64,000 nt of DNA from Hypoxylon rubiginosum (Eukaryota > Ascomycota > Sordariomycetes > Xylariales > Hypoxylaceae). A model generated the notes under the pieces. The model saw nothing but the letters and a program-made list of their open reading frames with translations, ran no database searches and had not been told where the DNA came from. How positions within the stretch are numbered: position 1 is the stretch's first letter; each line of letters starts with the position of its first letter. Where the stretch lies: NCBI GenBank assembly GCA_902806565.1, contig CADCXA010000029.1:744001-808000 (forward strand), written 5' to 3'. Shown here in pieces: positions 13,759 to 24,123 of the stretch. The translations under genes were made by a program, and so were the position numbers.

Positions 13759-14172
13759 GGTATTTTATATTACCTGGTTAAGTATCCTATGAATATGATA
13801 CTCGTCGCTGATTCTTTTGATATTATCTGGCAGACTGGAATCTTAGGGGATGATATGACAGCAGTAAGAGTTTATACAATTAAGCGAATTTATGCAGCTT
13901 TTGAGCTCGCGCCACAACCTAATCTTGCAGGCGCGGTAAGCCACTAATGTTGTACTTTGATCAGGTACCCCTTGAACCTTCAACCCACTTCCGACCTAAA
14001 TAGGTATTCTACACTACGACGTCGGACCAGCTTGACATCGTGCTCCAGTTCATACCTGGCTGTTTTTTTCACTGCTTCCTAGAGAGAGTTGCGTGGCTGT
14101 TGACGAACCATCCACCATTATGTACCCTTAGACAACGATCGCGTCCCGAGCCCCGCAACGCGTTGAGACACG
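13759..14172. other. Intergenic spacer between the DUF2011 gene and the STRIPAK gene
   Basis: This 414-bp spacer between two genes in the same direction holds no further coding signal. It must include the terminator of one gene and the promoter of the next. Confidence 0.6.
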
Positions 14173-17100
14173 ATGAATTCGCTGTGGACGCCAAGAGCTG
14201 CCGACGACGGTGCCGATGCGCCCAAAGCCCCAGTCGATGTAGCAGATACTGGCATTGCTGATGTAGGGCCTGGAACTGGAACGTCAAGTACAGCGCCCAT
14301 CCGACAGCAAGTCGTGCGACCGCCGCTCCAGCGAAACCAAAGCCAACCTAATCCGCCCGCCGAACCTCAGCCGACGAATAATCAACCACCCGATTCGCTC
14401 TCGCTCGCACAGCTAAGGCGCATAGTATCTGAGTTCCCACGATCAGAGGCCATTGCATACGACTTTGAATATTCGGATACGGGTCCGCATGCCGAAGAGA
14501 TTGACGAGTGGTTCGTCTACCAATCTTGGCAGTGGCATCGCTTGAACTGCGTCCGGGAAGCTTTTGACTCGCAGTGGGAACACGACTTTGCAGCGAGACA
14601 AGATGAAATCACTTGGGACGAAGCAGACGATGAAATCCGAGCCAATTTCGTTTCGCAGGCTCTCGATGGAGCCAAAGCCAGCAGCGTCAATGCTCGCGCT
14701 GCTGCGATAGGGAGGCTCACATATCTTGTTCTTGGCCGATGGGCCGAAACCGCTAGTTCTTCCCCTATTGAGAAGACAAATATCCGTAGCGTTGCTACAC
14801 CTTCCCAGCTTGCTGCGATGAAGTCCGGTGTCGAGCTTATCGCTGAGCGAAATGGCATTCCCGTTATATGGGCAGCCTTGCGCAGTGCATATGAAAAATT
14901 ATGGTATGTTGTCTATGCTCTCATGTGAGCTGCACGATTCTCACCATTGCATAGGGTGGACGAATCTCTCAGGCCGCAAGGCAGCAGCTTAACAGAGGCC
15001 CAAGATGAACTTATGAACTTAATGACTATTATGTATATCTCTATACAAGAGACGTTACATGATCAGTATGGCATGGCTATGGTGCGCGACACGCTTTGTA
15101 AGTACTACCATGTAGAGAACCTCATTGGATATTTAGCTAAGAGCTATAGTGAAACTAGAACCTCATTTGACGGCGTTCATGCTCAGTGCTTCCGCTAAGC
15201 TGCGATGGCAAGACGTAAACGTAGTACCCGTTGCTCAGGTACTATAGCCCCTGACACGTTTCTTATGCTCCGCTAACTCTAGGTACCTAGTCACTTTTAC
15301 TCTTATGGAAATCAATTCTTCTAGAATTTGGTGGGACCAAGGAGATTGAAGACACCAAATTGGCTCTTAGAGAAACGGCCACAGATGACAAGGAGAAAGA
15401 TTTGATTACGGCTACACCTCTGGATTATCACGTCTTCCGGCAAGAGATTACCTCAAAATATCCGGCCTACGTACCACCTCAACCAGCGATACCTCTCGAA
15501 GCAGATAATACCTCGCTTCTACCTCCACTACCCAATCATCCTACGAGGAACAATGGCTCAAATGGTATACTTCCAGCGCCTCCGGGTGCACAGAGTGGAG
15601 GGGCGTCGATTCTACATCAGCCTGTTCACATCGCGACTCCGGCACCATCGCCTCCACCGTCCCCCGCAGTTGGAGGCAAAGGAGGCAAGAAGCAGAATTA
15701 CCAAACGAACCAGAATTTCCCGTTCATGTACCCACCACTAGATGCTACCAGCAATAGTGCAGGTGGCAAGGGGGCGGCTGGTCTTCAAGACTTCCTCGTC
15801 GGGCGCAAATGGGAAGGCAGTGACGTGCCCGCGTCTATCCTCGAAGCTGGCGAGCTATTCTCGAGACGGGTGCGGATGACCCGGGCCACGAGACAGCTAT
15901 GGGAGGAGCGCGAGAAATTTCAAAAATTCGAAAGGGGATGGGACCCTTCTGATGACGACATAGAAGAACTGGATCTGGATCTGGACTCTTTGGCCCTCGG
16001 TGACGATGTTGATGACGACAAGATTCTTGAAGTTATCGAAAAGAGAGGACGGAAGGGCCGGGGAGCTGAGATTGACTATGGTCCAAACCAGAACATAGAT
16101 CCACAGGTGAAGAGGCGGTTGGAAGCTATCGAAGCATTCTACGTGAGTGACTTTATCGTAGTACCGGCAGATCATTACTGATGATTGGCAGGCCGCTGCT
16201 CTACCACAACTGCAGTCCTTGGTTATCGTTCTTATGAAGGGCGTATTGCTGAATGTCACTGCATGCATTGCTCTGCCCGCTAATAGCCAGCAGCAATCGG
16301 CACTCACCAACTTCAGCCAACCCCGCGTTAATGGCGGTCCTGCAAACAGATCGCAAGAAAACTCTATGGGGACTCCCAGCTCGGCAAACCAAGATGGTAC
16401 CGAGCTTTCGTTAGAAGAGTTGGATGCTACGAGGGGCAGAGAGATCGAATCGAAAGCAGCCACGGGTATCATCCTCCTGCTCATGAAATGGCTCAAGATC
16501 TCGCGTAGGTGACCAGGAGGACTCTTTGCCGGTAAATTTCGCTAACCACATGATTAGATGTTTTGAAATTTGAATACTTGGCTCAGCTACTATTGGATTC
16601 TAATTATCTTCCCTTGGTTCTGAAGCTATTTGCGCACCAGGACGTCCAGCAGGTAGTGGATAGCAAGACAGACCGCCTGGAAAACAGGTAAACCCCCCGC
16701 CATCACATGGTAGTCTCGTAGTCTCGTCTAACATATTCTAGCTTCTTCCAGTTCTGTAACAATGCCCATCCTACCGAAAAGGTGCAGGCGGAGCCTACGG
16801 AGATTGATGGGCCAGAGGAAGAAAGCGAAGACGATGCGGCACCACCACCTATCAAACGTCGACGATCACCGCCCGAGCAAGTGGCCGTCGCCGAAGGTAG
16901 TGAATCTGCGATCAAGACTGAAAATCAAGTCTCCACTCGTCCTGAAGTAGACGAATTGGGCTATCCAGTGAACCCTCTGCCAAAGGAACCAATCACCGAT
17001 TTCTCGCGGCGCAATTTCTTTGCGCTCATCAACTATCTGCGAATCATGCAGAAAATCTGCAAGAACAAGGCCCATCGCAATTTGCTATTGGTGCAGTATA

Positions 17101-17531
17101 AGTCGTCTAACATCATACGCAAGTCCCTTAAGGTGCCGCAGAATGAGTTGCGATTGTATACGCTCAAGCTGTTCAAGAACCAAGTTCCCTACTGTGGCCG
17201 TAAGTGGCGACAGAGCAACATGCGCGTTATCACCGCGATATACCTGCACTGCCGCCCAGAGCTCAGGGACGAATGGTTAGCGGGCAGCGATGTGGACGCC
17301 GAGGTCGAGGAGGCGCTGCCGCTGGAGCAAGCCCTCCGAAGCTTGACGCACTGGTTTAACGTTAGAAGATACCCGGACCAGATGGCGGCGGATATTAGGG
17401 ATGTATTGCGAAACGAGCAGGACTTCTTCAAGCGCGAGCTGGACAAGCTCGACTGGGGTACCGATGTCGGTCAGGCAGAGAACATGAATGCCGAGTGGGA
17501 TCATCAGGGCCACGGCCCCGCATATGGGTGA
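14173..17531 (+). CDS. ham-2: STRIPAK complex subunit, HAM-2/PRO22/Far11 (STRIP1) orthologue
   Basis: Seven exons: 14173-14903, 14955-15097, 15150-15238, 15291-16142, 16192-16504, 16558-16687 and 16742-17531, giving 1015 aa, near the family's usual length. Introns are 49-54 bp with GT..AG ends. The N-terminal N1221 domain starts after a Pro/Gln-rich leader (FPRSEAIAYDFEYSDTG onward). The DUF3402 domain carries SPLDYHVFRQ-type sequence (TPLDYHVFRQEITSKYPAYV), LLVGRKWEGSDVP-like text and LLLDSNYLPLVLKLFAHQD. It ends with the conserved RIMQKICKNKAHRNLLLVQY and VPYCGRKWRQSNMRVITAIY blocks. Exon 3 is only 89 bp but restores LEPHLTAFMLSASAKLRW, matching the family. STRIP1 proteins scaffold the PP2A-striatin complex at the nuclear envelope and other membranes. 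In Neurospora and Sordaria this subunit is needed for hyphal fusion and fruiting-body development. Confidence 0.9.
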
Positions 17532-18853
17532 CAAACCAGGACTGGTTTCCTATCGGATTATTCGGGCTATCGATGTTACGGTTACTGAAAAGCATTACCT
17601 CTGCTAGCAACGGCTTACCTAGCTGCCCTATTTTATGTCATGGCTACTATGGCTACTCCGATCAATGTTGCTGTAAGGCGTGACAAAGGCTGCGTCGTGG
17701 ATAAACATTGGCCCTATATGGATATACCCCCGCTACGGTTTAGGAAGCCTCCTCTGCAAGTTAAGGTAGACTCTGGATGAACTTCGACAGCAAGATTACT
17801 TGTTTTGGTTGTACAAACAAAACACCGAGCTGCTGATACTCTTGAGCGACATTACGGGGTTGGAATGTGTTGGTACTGAATACATAGGTATGATTGCGTG
17901 ACGAGGTCACGCCACTAGCTACCTAACGAACGAAGAGAAACCCCAAGGCATTACTGCAAAGAACTCGGGCTTGACTTGGATACTTCCAGTATCGAGAAAA
18001 CGAATCAAGTGAATTACGAGACAGAACCGATGCGATGTACTGTTACTGATAAGGGGGTATGAGTACATGCCTAGGGATCGTAATACTTAGACGATGGATG
18101 ATAGCACATAACTTCAACCTATACGTGAACATGGCAGGCCTATAATTTATACGATGGATGATATTATGTAAATGAGCGACGCCGACATGACCCCGACCCC
18201 TTCGAAGAGCCGCGCCTCGCGACACGACCCACAGTGGTAGATCTCGAAGTGGGAGAGGTGGGGGTTCGTTCGGTTAGGGGGGAACCCAAGCAGCTAAGGG
18301 GGGACGTTCAACTGGTTCTAGTGTAACAACCCCCAGCTTTCCAAGGGTTCCAAGGGTTGGCCGGCTGTCCGGATGCGGATCCGCCCCGTGAATCTATTAT
18401 CGGCGCCAAATATTACCAATTTACAACTTCCAACTTCCAACTTACCACTTACATCAAGCCCTTTATTCTTATTTTTTGCATGTGGATTTCTCTAACCAAA
18501 ACGTCATACATACCTCTCTTCCCTCCTAATTTCTATTTTTCTGCCTTTCTTTTTCAATATCGACTTTTGATTTGATCAACCTTGCATAGCTCGCACAGGG
18601 CTCGGCGCATCTGTACATATCCCATACCTACCTACATACCCGTACATATCACACACTTTTAGACGCACCAGTAACCAAGTCACATACGTACCGGCATTAT
18701 AATATATACCTCGCAGCGATCAATGTAGTAGTCCTTTTCGAAGAGAAACCTGACAGACAGAGAGAGGAAAGTAGAGAAGACGGCAGAGGTCAGAAAGACG
18801 ACGGCAGAGGTCAGAGAGACGACGAGAAAGAAAGAAGGAGAGAGAGAGAGAAA
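17532..18853. other. Intergenic between the STRIPAK gene and the carrier gene
   Basis: No supported gene. The right 300 bp are pyrimidine-rich and then turn into a GA-rich leader that runs straight into the carrier's ATG, so most of this end is probably promoter and 5' UTR of that gene. Confidence 0.55.
18781..18822 (+). repeat. 21-bp tandem direct repeat in the carrier gene leader
   Basis: Two back-to-back 21-bp units (starting CGGCAGAGGTCAGA) differ at one base. They lie in a purine-rich stretch that ends at the start codon 31 bp further on, so they are probably within the 5' UTR. Confidence 0.8.
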
Positions 18854-20544
18854 ATGGTCGCGGACGCGGACGGCAAGAAGGCGCCGCCGCTCATGGCGCT
18901 GGCGGCCGGCGGGATAGCCGGAGGAGTCGAGGCCGCTTGCACGTACCCGTTCGAGTTCGCCAAGACGCGCGTGCAGCTGTACGGCCACGAGGGCGTGCGG
19001 AACCCCTTCTACGTCGTGGCCAAGGTCGCGCGCGAGGAAGGGCTGCGCGCGCTGTACAAGGGGTGTTCTACTATGGTCGTGGTACGTATACGTTTTCTCT
19101 CTCTTGTTTCGAAAAACAAAAAGTATCTGATACTTTTGCTGCTTTTTCTACTTTCCTACTTTTCTCTGTCCTTTCCACACTGTCTGTCTGTTCGTACCTA
19201 TCCGTGAACTCGAATGGGTTTCCCCGTCTCCCATTGCTCCCGAGGAAAGTCCCGCGGTGGTGATGGTGGTGGGCTATATGCACCTGTGTTAGATGCTCAA
19301 CGTCAGGACAGCATCATCGAAGCTGCTAAGGAGGATCTCCCCCGTGCGGCCCGATAGACAGAATGATCGGCGACTGCCTACATATACGCATGTGCATGGA
19401 TGTGTATGTGTGTGTGTGAGTGCAGTATACAGCAACGCCTCAGCAGTCGAGCTGCGCATCTCCTTCTCGATTGAGCGGCTTTCTGATAAGGATAGCTAGT
19501 TTCACGGGGTCTCCCCCTTTTTCTACCAATGGGCGCATGCATATTTTTGATTCATAGTCTTGTACCAGAACCAGGAAACGGTTGATGTTTGATTCGGCCC
19601 CTGCGGATGGAAACAGCTAGCTAGCTGCGTCCCATCCCTCGTGTGCCTTGCATGTATCGTCGCCAACGGCTCTGCCCGTAGGCGGCCCGACCCGTCCCCC
19701 CCGAGCCCCCCTCCCCCTTGACGTAGAAGCACCCTCTACCGGTGTACCTACCTACCTACCTACCTACCTACCTACCCACGCACATGCTTCACCTCATGTA
19801 CAGACGTACCTACGTACCGCCCATGCGCCTCTTCTTCTTCCTCTTCGCTGACACACGTCCCCCTCCGGGCGCGCGGCCGAACAGGGCTCCGTCGGCAAAG
19901 ACGCAGTGCGGTTCGTCGCCTTCGACAGCATCCGGACCCTCCTCTTCGAGGACCCAACCACACACCGGTCGACCACGGCGCAGTCCATCGGGGCCGGAAT
20001 GCTGACGGGCGTCGTCGCCTCCACGACCATCGTAACCCCCTCGGAGCGCGTCAAGACGGCCCTCATCGACGACGCGCGCACCGGCCACCGGTTCCGGGGT
20101 CCCCTCCACTGCGTCGCGCTCCTATACCGGGAACAGGGGCTGCGCCGCGCGCTGTACCGCGGGTACGTGACCACGACGCTGAAGCAGGTCGGGACCACGG
20201 GGTTCCGGCTGGGCTCGTACGCGGCGCTGAAGGACTGGGAGCGGGCGCGCGGGTGGGGGGCCGCGGCGGTCGACCACCCGGCGACGAGCTTCGCCAACGG
20301 CGCGCTCGCGGGCACGCTGACGACGCTGGCGACGCAGCCGTTCGATACCGTCAAGACCAAGGCGCAGCAGGCGCGCGCCACCGGCGGCACGCTCGAGTGC
20401 GTGCGCGCCGTCCTCGCCGAGGACGGCGTCCGCGGGTTCTGGCGCGGGACCGTCATGCGGCTCGGGCGGACCGTCATGGCGGGCGGGATCCTGTTCACGG
20501 CGAACGAGCAGGCGCTGCAGCTGCTGAAGGCCGTGTTTGGATGA
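18854..20544 (+). CDS. Mitochondrial tricarboxylate (citrate) carrier-like protein, SLC25 family
   Basis: Two exons, 18854-19081 and 19885-20544, give 295 aa, the usual carrier length. Three repeated carrier modules are visible, each with a P-x-[DE/S]-x-x-K signature: YPFEFAKTRVQL (near residue 32), TPSERVKTALIDD and QPFDTVKTKAQQ. In the second signature Ser replaces the usual hydrophobic residue, and Glu and Lys are kept. Six membrane helices are expected in the inner mitochondrial membrane. ALVVG-like text across the junction and the TALIDD block resemble the citrate/tricarboxylate transporter CTP1 subgroup, which exchanges citrate for malate or other carboxylates and feeds cytosolic acetyl-CoA. 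The exact substrate is inferred. The single intron is 803 bp, very long for this genome. Coding sequence is extremely G/C-ending at third positions. Confidence 0.85.
19745..19776 (+). repeat. (TACC)8 microsatellite inside the carrier intron
   Basis: Eight perfect TACC units lie about 110 bp before the 3' splice site of the long intron. Similar but shorter TACC/GGTA patches occur between many genes of the window. Confidence 0.9.
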
Positions 20545-21200
20545 AGATTATGTATGTATGTGTGTATGAGCGACGTAGGTTCGTTTTAATAGCGGTCGGT
20601 CTAAATGCGCGGGCTTAGGATATTTATTAGCGTCTATAGAGGATAGGTACCTAGGTATAGATTGGCCATATAGGTTTAGGTAGAAAAGCGACCAAAGGTA
20701 GAAGGGGAAGGGGGGAAGAGAGGCTATTCGAATTGGAACAAATATCATAGAGGTGCCATATGCCAAGCTACAAAAGGGGTTGGCAGTGCAACCAACGAAC
20801 CCCTGATGGCTGGACTCTGCCCAGAGTATGTCCTACCGTTACTCTTTTATTTATTCGTAAAGTCAAGTTAGATGTTTTTAAGACACGACATTGTCTCATT
20901 TAACGACTTGACATGGAGGTAATTTATCATGCCTTCATAGGCGCTGACCGCCGATTTTGTTTACCGACCTAGACTCCTTCCTACCTCTATACTTTAACTA
21001 TATCTGTGAGCGAAGCCCACTGCACGCAGAAAACCGGGGGTATATCAAAGCAAAAGCCATCCTCTATCCGTACCATCAATAACGCATTCCTCTCGTCCAT
21101 TTTTTTCTCGTTCCGTCATGAATCATTTCCCCTAATACATCGAGCGAAAAGACATAAACGACCACTTAAGGTCGACCTGGCTCCACTTTCCTCCTTTTCT
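20545..21200. other. Intergenic between convergent genes
   Basis: This 656-bp region separates the carrier gene (plus) from the FCP1-domain gene (minus), so it holds two 3' ends. Around 20855-20917 there is an imperfect inverted repeat (outer arms near GTCAAGT and ACTTGAC, inner arms AGACA and TGTCT) that could form a stem at the RNA level. No coding signal was seen. Confidence 0.5.
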
Positions 21201-22253
21201 TTAAATACCTGGCATTTGCGCAGAGTCCCAAGCCTCCTCCTCCTCCTCCTGGGCCGGGGCGGCAGCAGGGTGGGGACGCAGAACGTGGTTCGGGTCGGCG
21301 CGGAACGGGTGGGTGCGGATGTACGCGCTGACGTCGGTCTGGGAGGCGCAGGTGTTGACGTAGTCGTGGACCTGGGCGAGCACGTCGCCGGGCTCGCCGA
21401 CGTCGCCGGCGAACTCGGGCACGGCCACGAGGTTGTAGGGCTCGGCGCGCCCCTTCTCGATCGTGTCGTCGATGAGCACCGTGCTCGACTGGTCCCAGAC
21501 CTTCCCCGCGCTCTCGTAGTCCGGGTGGCTGGCGCGCACGGCCGGGTCCGCCCAAAGCGCCGCCAGACGCTTGTAGCAGACGACGCGGCGGCCGTAGTCG
21601 GCGGCCGACAGGCCGAAGCGGTCGCGGCTCCAGACGGCGACGACGCGGGCGCGCTGGTCCGGGGATAGTAGCTGGTCGCACATGCGCGTCACGTTCTGGG
21701 GCTTGGCCGAGGACCAGATGACGACGAGGAAGGTCTCGACGCAGTAGCGCAGGAAGGCGCGGGCGTGGGCGCGCTCGACGAAGGCGGTGGGGCTGCGGCG
21801 CTGGTCCGGGCGGTACAGGACGGTGCCGTTGAGGTCGATGACGACGAGGATCTTGCGGGGGTGCGGCAGCGTGAAGGGCGGCAGCGACGCGGCGGCGAGG
21901 TACGCGGGGGTCGGGTCGGGGACGCCGCCGGACTCGGCCGAGGGCTCGACCTTCTTCTCTCGCGTCTTCTTCTCCCTCTTAATGCCTTTCTCCTTGTTGT
22001 TCTTGTTCGTCATGTTGGGAACGAAGGGTCCCGACGGCTGGGCGGGATAAGGTGCGTTGAACTGCGAGGGTTGGTGCGGATATTGATATGGGTAGTTGGC
22101 GGGATTGCCGACAGGTGTGTTGCTACTAGGAGGTAGGTGTTGTTGTTGCGGCGCGCTGCCTTGGTAGGCTGACGGGATGTATGTTGGCGCTGCCGCGTTG
22201 AGATATGAGCTGTAGTGATGATTGTACGGAGAAGGTTCGTTGTTGGTATACAT
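21201..22253 (-). CDS. FCP1/NIF-homology (HAD-superfamily) phosphatase-like protein
   Basis: One exon gives 350 aa from the Met at 22253. The frame stays open upstream to another Met at 22514, which would add 87 less conserved residues. I prefer the shorter start because the upstream DNA is A/T-rich and leader-like. Residues 1-130 are Pro/Gln/Tyr-rich and then basic (KREKKTREKK), probably disordered. The FCP1 homology domain starts at KILVVIDLNGTVLYRP (about residue 134). It continues with VVIWSSAKPQN and the second HAD motif VLIDDTIEKGRAEPYN. The classical DxDxT motif reads DLNGT, so the nucleophile Asp is kept and the acid/base Asp is Asn. Relatives dephosphorylate the RNA polymerase II CTD or act in mitochondrial import (Tim50). 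The role of this variant is unknown. The tail is acidic (EEEEEAWD). Confidence 0.8.
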   Translation of the reverse strand: MYTNNEPSPYNHHYSSYLNAAAPTYIPSAYQGSAPQQQHLPPSSNTPVGNPANYPYQYPHQPSQFNAPYPAQPSGPFVPNMTNKNNKEKGIKREKKTREKKVEPSAESGGVPDPTPAYLAAASLPPFTLPHPRKILVVIDLNGTVLYRPDQRRSPTAFVERAHARAFLRYCVETFLVVIWSSAKPQNVTRMCDQLLSPDQRARVVAVWSRDRFGLSAADYGRRVVCYKRLAALWADPAVRASHPDYESAGKVWDQSSTVLIDDTIEKGRAEPYNLVAVPEFAGDVGEPGDVLAQVHDYVNTCASQTDVSAYIRTHPFRADPNHVLRPHPAAAPAQEEEEEAWDSAQMPGI

Positions 22254-22839
22254 GATCTGGCGGTTGCTGCGATCGTACTTCTTTAAAGGTTCCTGTTGTT
22301 CTTCAGGTCCCCGTTGAAAATATTTCTTTCCTTTAGGGCTCCTCCTGTAGTCCGGAATTCCGCTTTGTGACGTCCTCGAAGATGCTACCGATACTGAAAA
22401 ATAGGATATCGCAGTATAAAGATGGCTTCCGGAGTGAGGTGCTAATGACTGCTTGAATGCTCTTTTCGTAGCATGATAAAACAAAGCGTTGAAAGAAAAG
22501 GATACGTGATGCATCAGGAGAGGAGATATATCATAATTGATATGATTTATAATTTATAAGTTCAAGGTGATGCGATGGCTTCCCCTATATGATCTTTGTG
22601 CTGCTGTAGTTATCGTGCATTCACGATGAAGGTGTGGGCCGTTGAGAGGTAGTTACAGTACCTATCTGTAAGGGAGTGGTGCTAAGACTGGAGAACCATT
22701 GAAAATAAAAAAATAAAAAGGCCTTATCGATAAAACATTTTAACCCACCTTTTTATCTTTTGAGTTGCGATTCATTAGGTATCTTAGGATTTTGAACATT
22801 TAACATTAATAAAATACACAAGCGCTCTTTCTCGTCAGA
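22254..22839. other. Divergent intergenic/promoter region (FCP1-like gene and RRP36)
   Basis: Two genes point away from each other across this region, so it must contain both promoters. An open frame continues from the FCP1-like gene into its left part (to 22514), and this may be either leader or a longer N-terminus. The right half is rich in A/T runs. Confidence 0.5.
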
Positions 22840-23848
22840 ATGGATCGTGCCATAAACAAAAAGCGGAAAGCTCCGCATCCTAATCTCCAACGCCGCGTAC
22901 GAGCGAGGAGGGATGAGCCAGAACCCGAGCTTGACGACACCTTCAGTAATGAAGGCCAAGGCGAGGAGAGTGACGAAGATGACAAGTCCGAGGGAGGAAG
23001 TGAGGAAGCTGAAGAAGAAGAAGAAGAAGAAGAGGTGCATACTATACTTATTTCACTACGGCTTACAATCTAATCTAGCATGCTAATCAATGCTGTAGTC
23101 TGGCTCCTCATCCCAAGACGAAGCAGAGGATCCATCAGCCGCCGCTTCCCAGATCTCCTTCGGCGCCTTAGCCAAGGCCCAAGCGAATCTGCCTAACATA
23201 CGGCGCGGGAAGGGACGTACGGAAGAGGAAGACGAGGACGAGGAGAGCGACGACAGCGACGACCAACCCGAATCCAAACCAACAGACAGACCCCGCCTGC
23301 CCACGCCGCACAGGGCCCACAAGCACGCGCCGACCGAGCAGACGAGCAAGCGCCCCGTGACGCGGAAGCGCGAAGCCGTGCCCGTGCCCAAGCGCGAGGC
23401 GCGGGACCCGCGGTTCTCGTCGGCGACATCCTCGCGGCCGATGGACGAGGACCGGGCGCGGCGGGCGTACGCGTTCCTGGACGAGTACCGGGACTCGGAG
23501 ATGGGGCAGCTGCGGGATACGATCCGGAAGACACGGGACGCGGGGGCGAAAGAGGAACTGAAGCGCGCTCTGGCGTCGATGCAGAGCAAGAAGCAGGCGC
23601 AGAAGCAGCGCGAGAAGGAGAACACGCTGCTGGAGGAGCACCGGCGGCGCGAGAAGGAGCTCGTGAAGCAGGGCAAGAAGCCCTTCTACCTCAAGAAGAG
23701 CGAGCAGAAGAAGCGGCTGCTCGTGGACCGCTTCGAGGGCCTGAAGGGCAAGCAGGTCGATCGTGTTATCGAGCGCCGGAGGAAGAAGCTTGCTTCGAAG
23801 GAGAGGAGGGATATGCCTATGCCTAGGGCTAGGCGGGATGCGGAATAA
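22840..23848 (+). CDS. RRP36: Ribosomal RNA-processing protein Rrp36
   Basis: Two exons, 22840-23034 and 23099-23848, give 314 aa. Exon 1 encodes a basic start followed by a long Glu/Asp run. The 64-bp intron has a weak donor (GTGCAT) and a TGCTAATCA branch site. Exon 2 opens with the family block ISFGALAKAQANL, then a second acidic Ser stretch, then REARDPRF. Next come RRAYAFLDEYRDSEMGQLR and a Lys/Arg-rich coiled C-terminus with GKKPFYLKKSEQKK and VIERRRKKLASKERR, all hallmarks of Rrp36. The protein is a nucleolar component of the 90S pre-ribosome, needed for early 18S rRNA cleavages. Its start codon lies 586 bp from that of the divergent FCP1-like gene. Confidence 0.88.
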
Positions 23849-24123
23849 ATGACGATCACATCACAGGGAGGGCAAGTCTTGTAGGTTAAGCTAGCATACT
23901 AGGCTTGCTAAAGGCATGTAAGCCTGCGATCGGTCTATTGCAATTAAACATGATACCATATTTTTCACTATGCTATTCTATCCCGTCCTCGCGATGCTCC
24001 ATCCTTCCACCTAGCCCCTATCTCCCATAATGCCACATTAAGATTTTATACACAATACAGAGGTGAGTGAGCGGTATACAGTTGTATTTTTATTAAGTCC
24101 TACTATCCCTATCCAATCCTATC

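Noticed and set aside
14947..15198. Reading straight through exon 2 of the STRIPAK gene to a stop
   Set aside because: Splicing at 15098-15149 and 15239-15290 restores conserved family sequence, whereas read-through gives unrelated text and truncation.
21006..21668. Plus-strand 220-codon frame
   Set aside because: It is antisense to the FCP1-domain gene, which has clear HAD motifs. The frame has no motif of its own.
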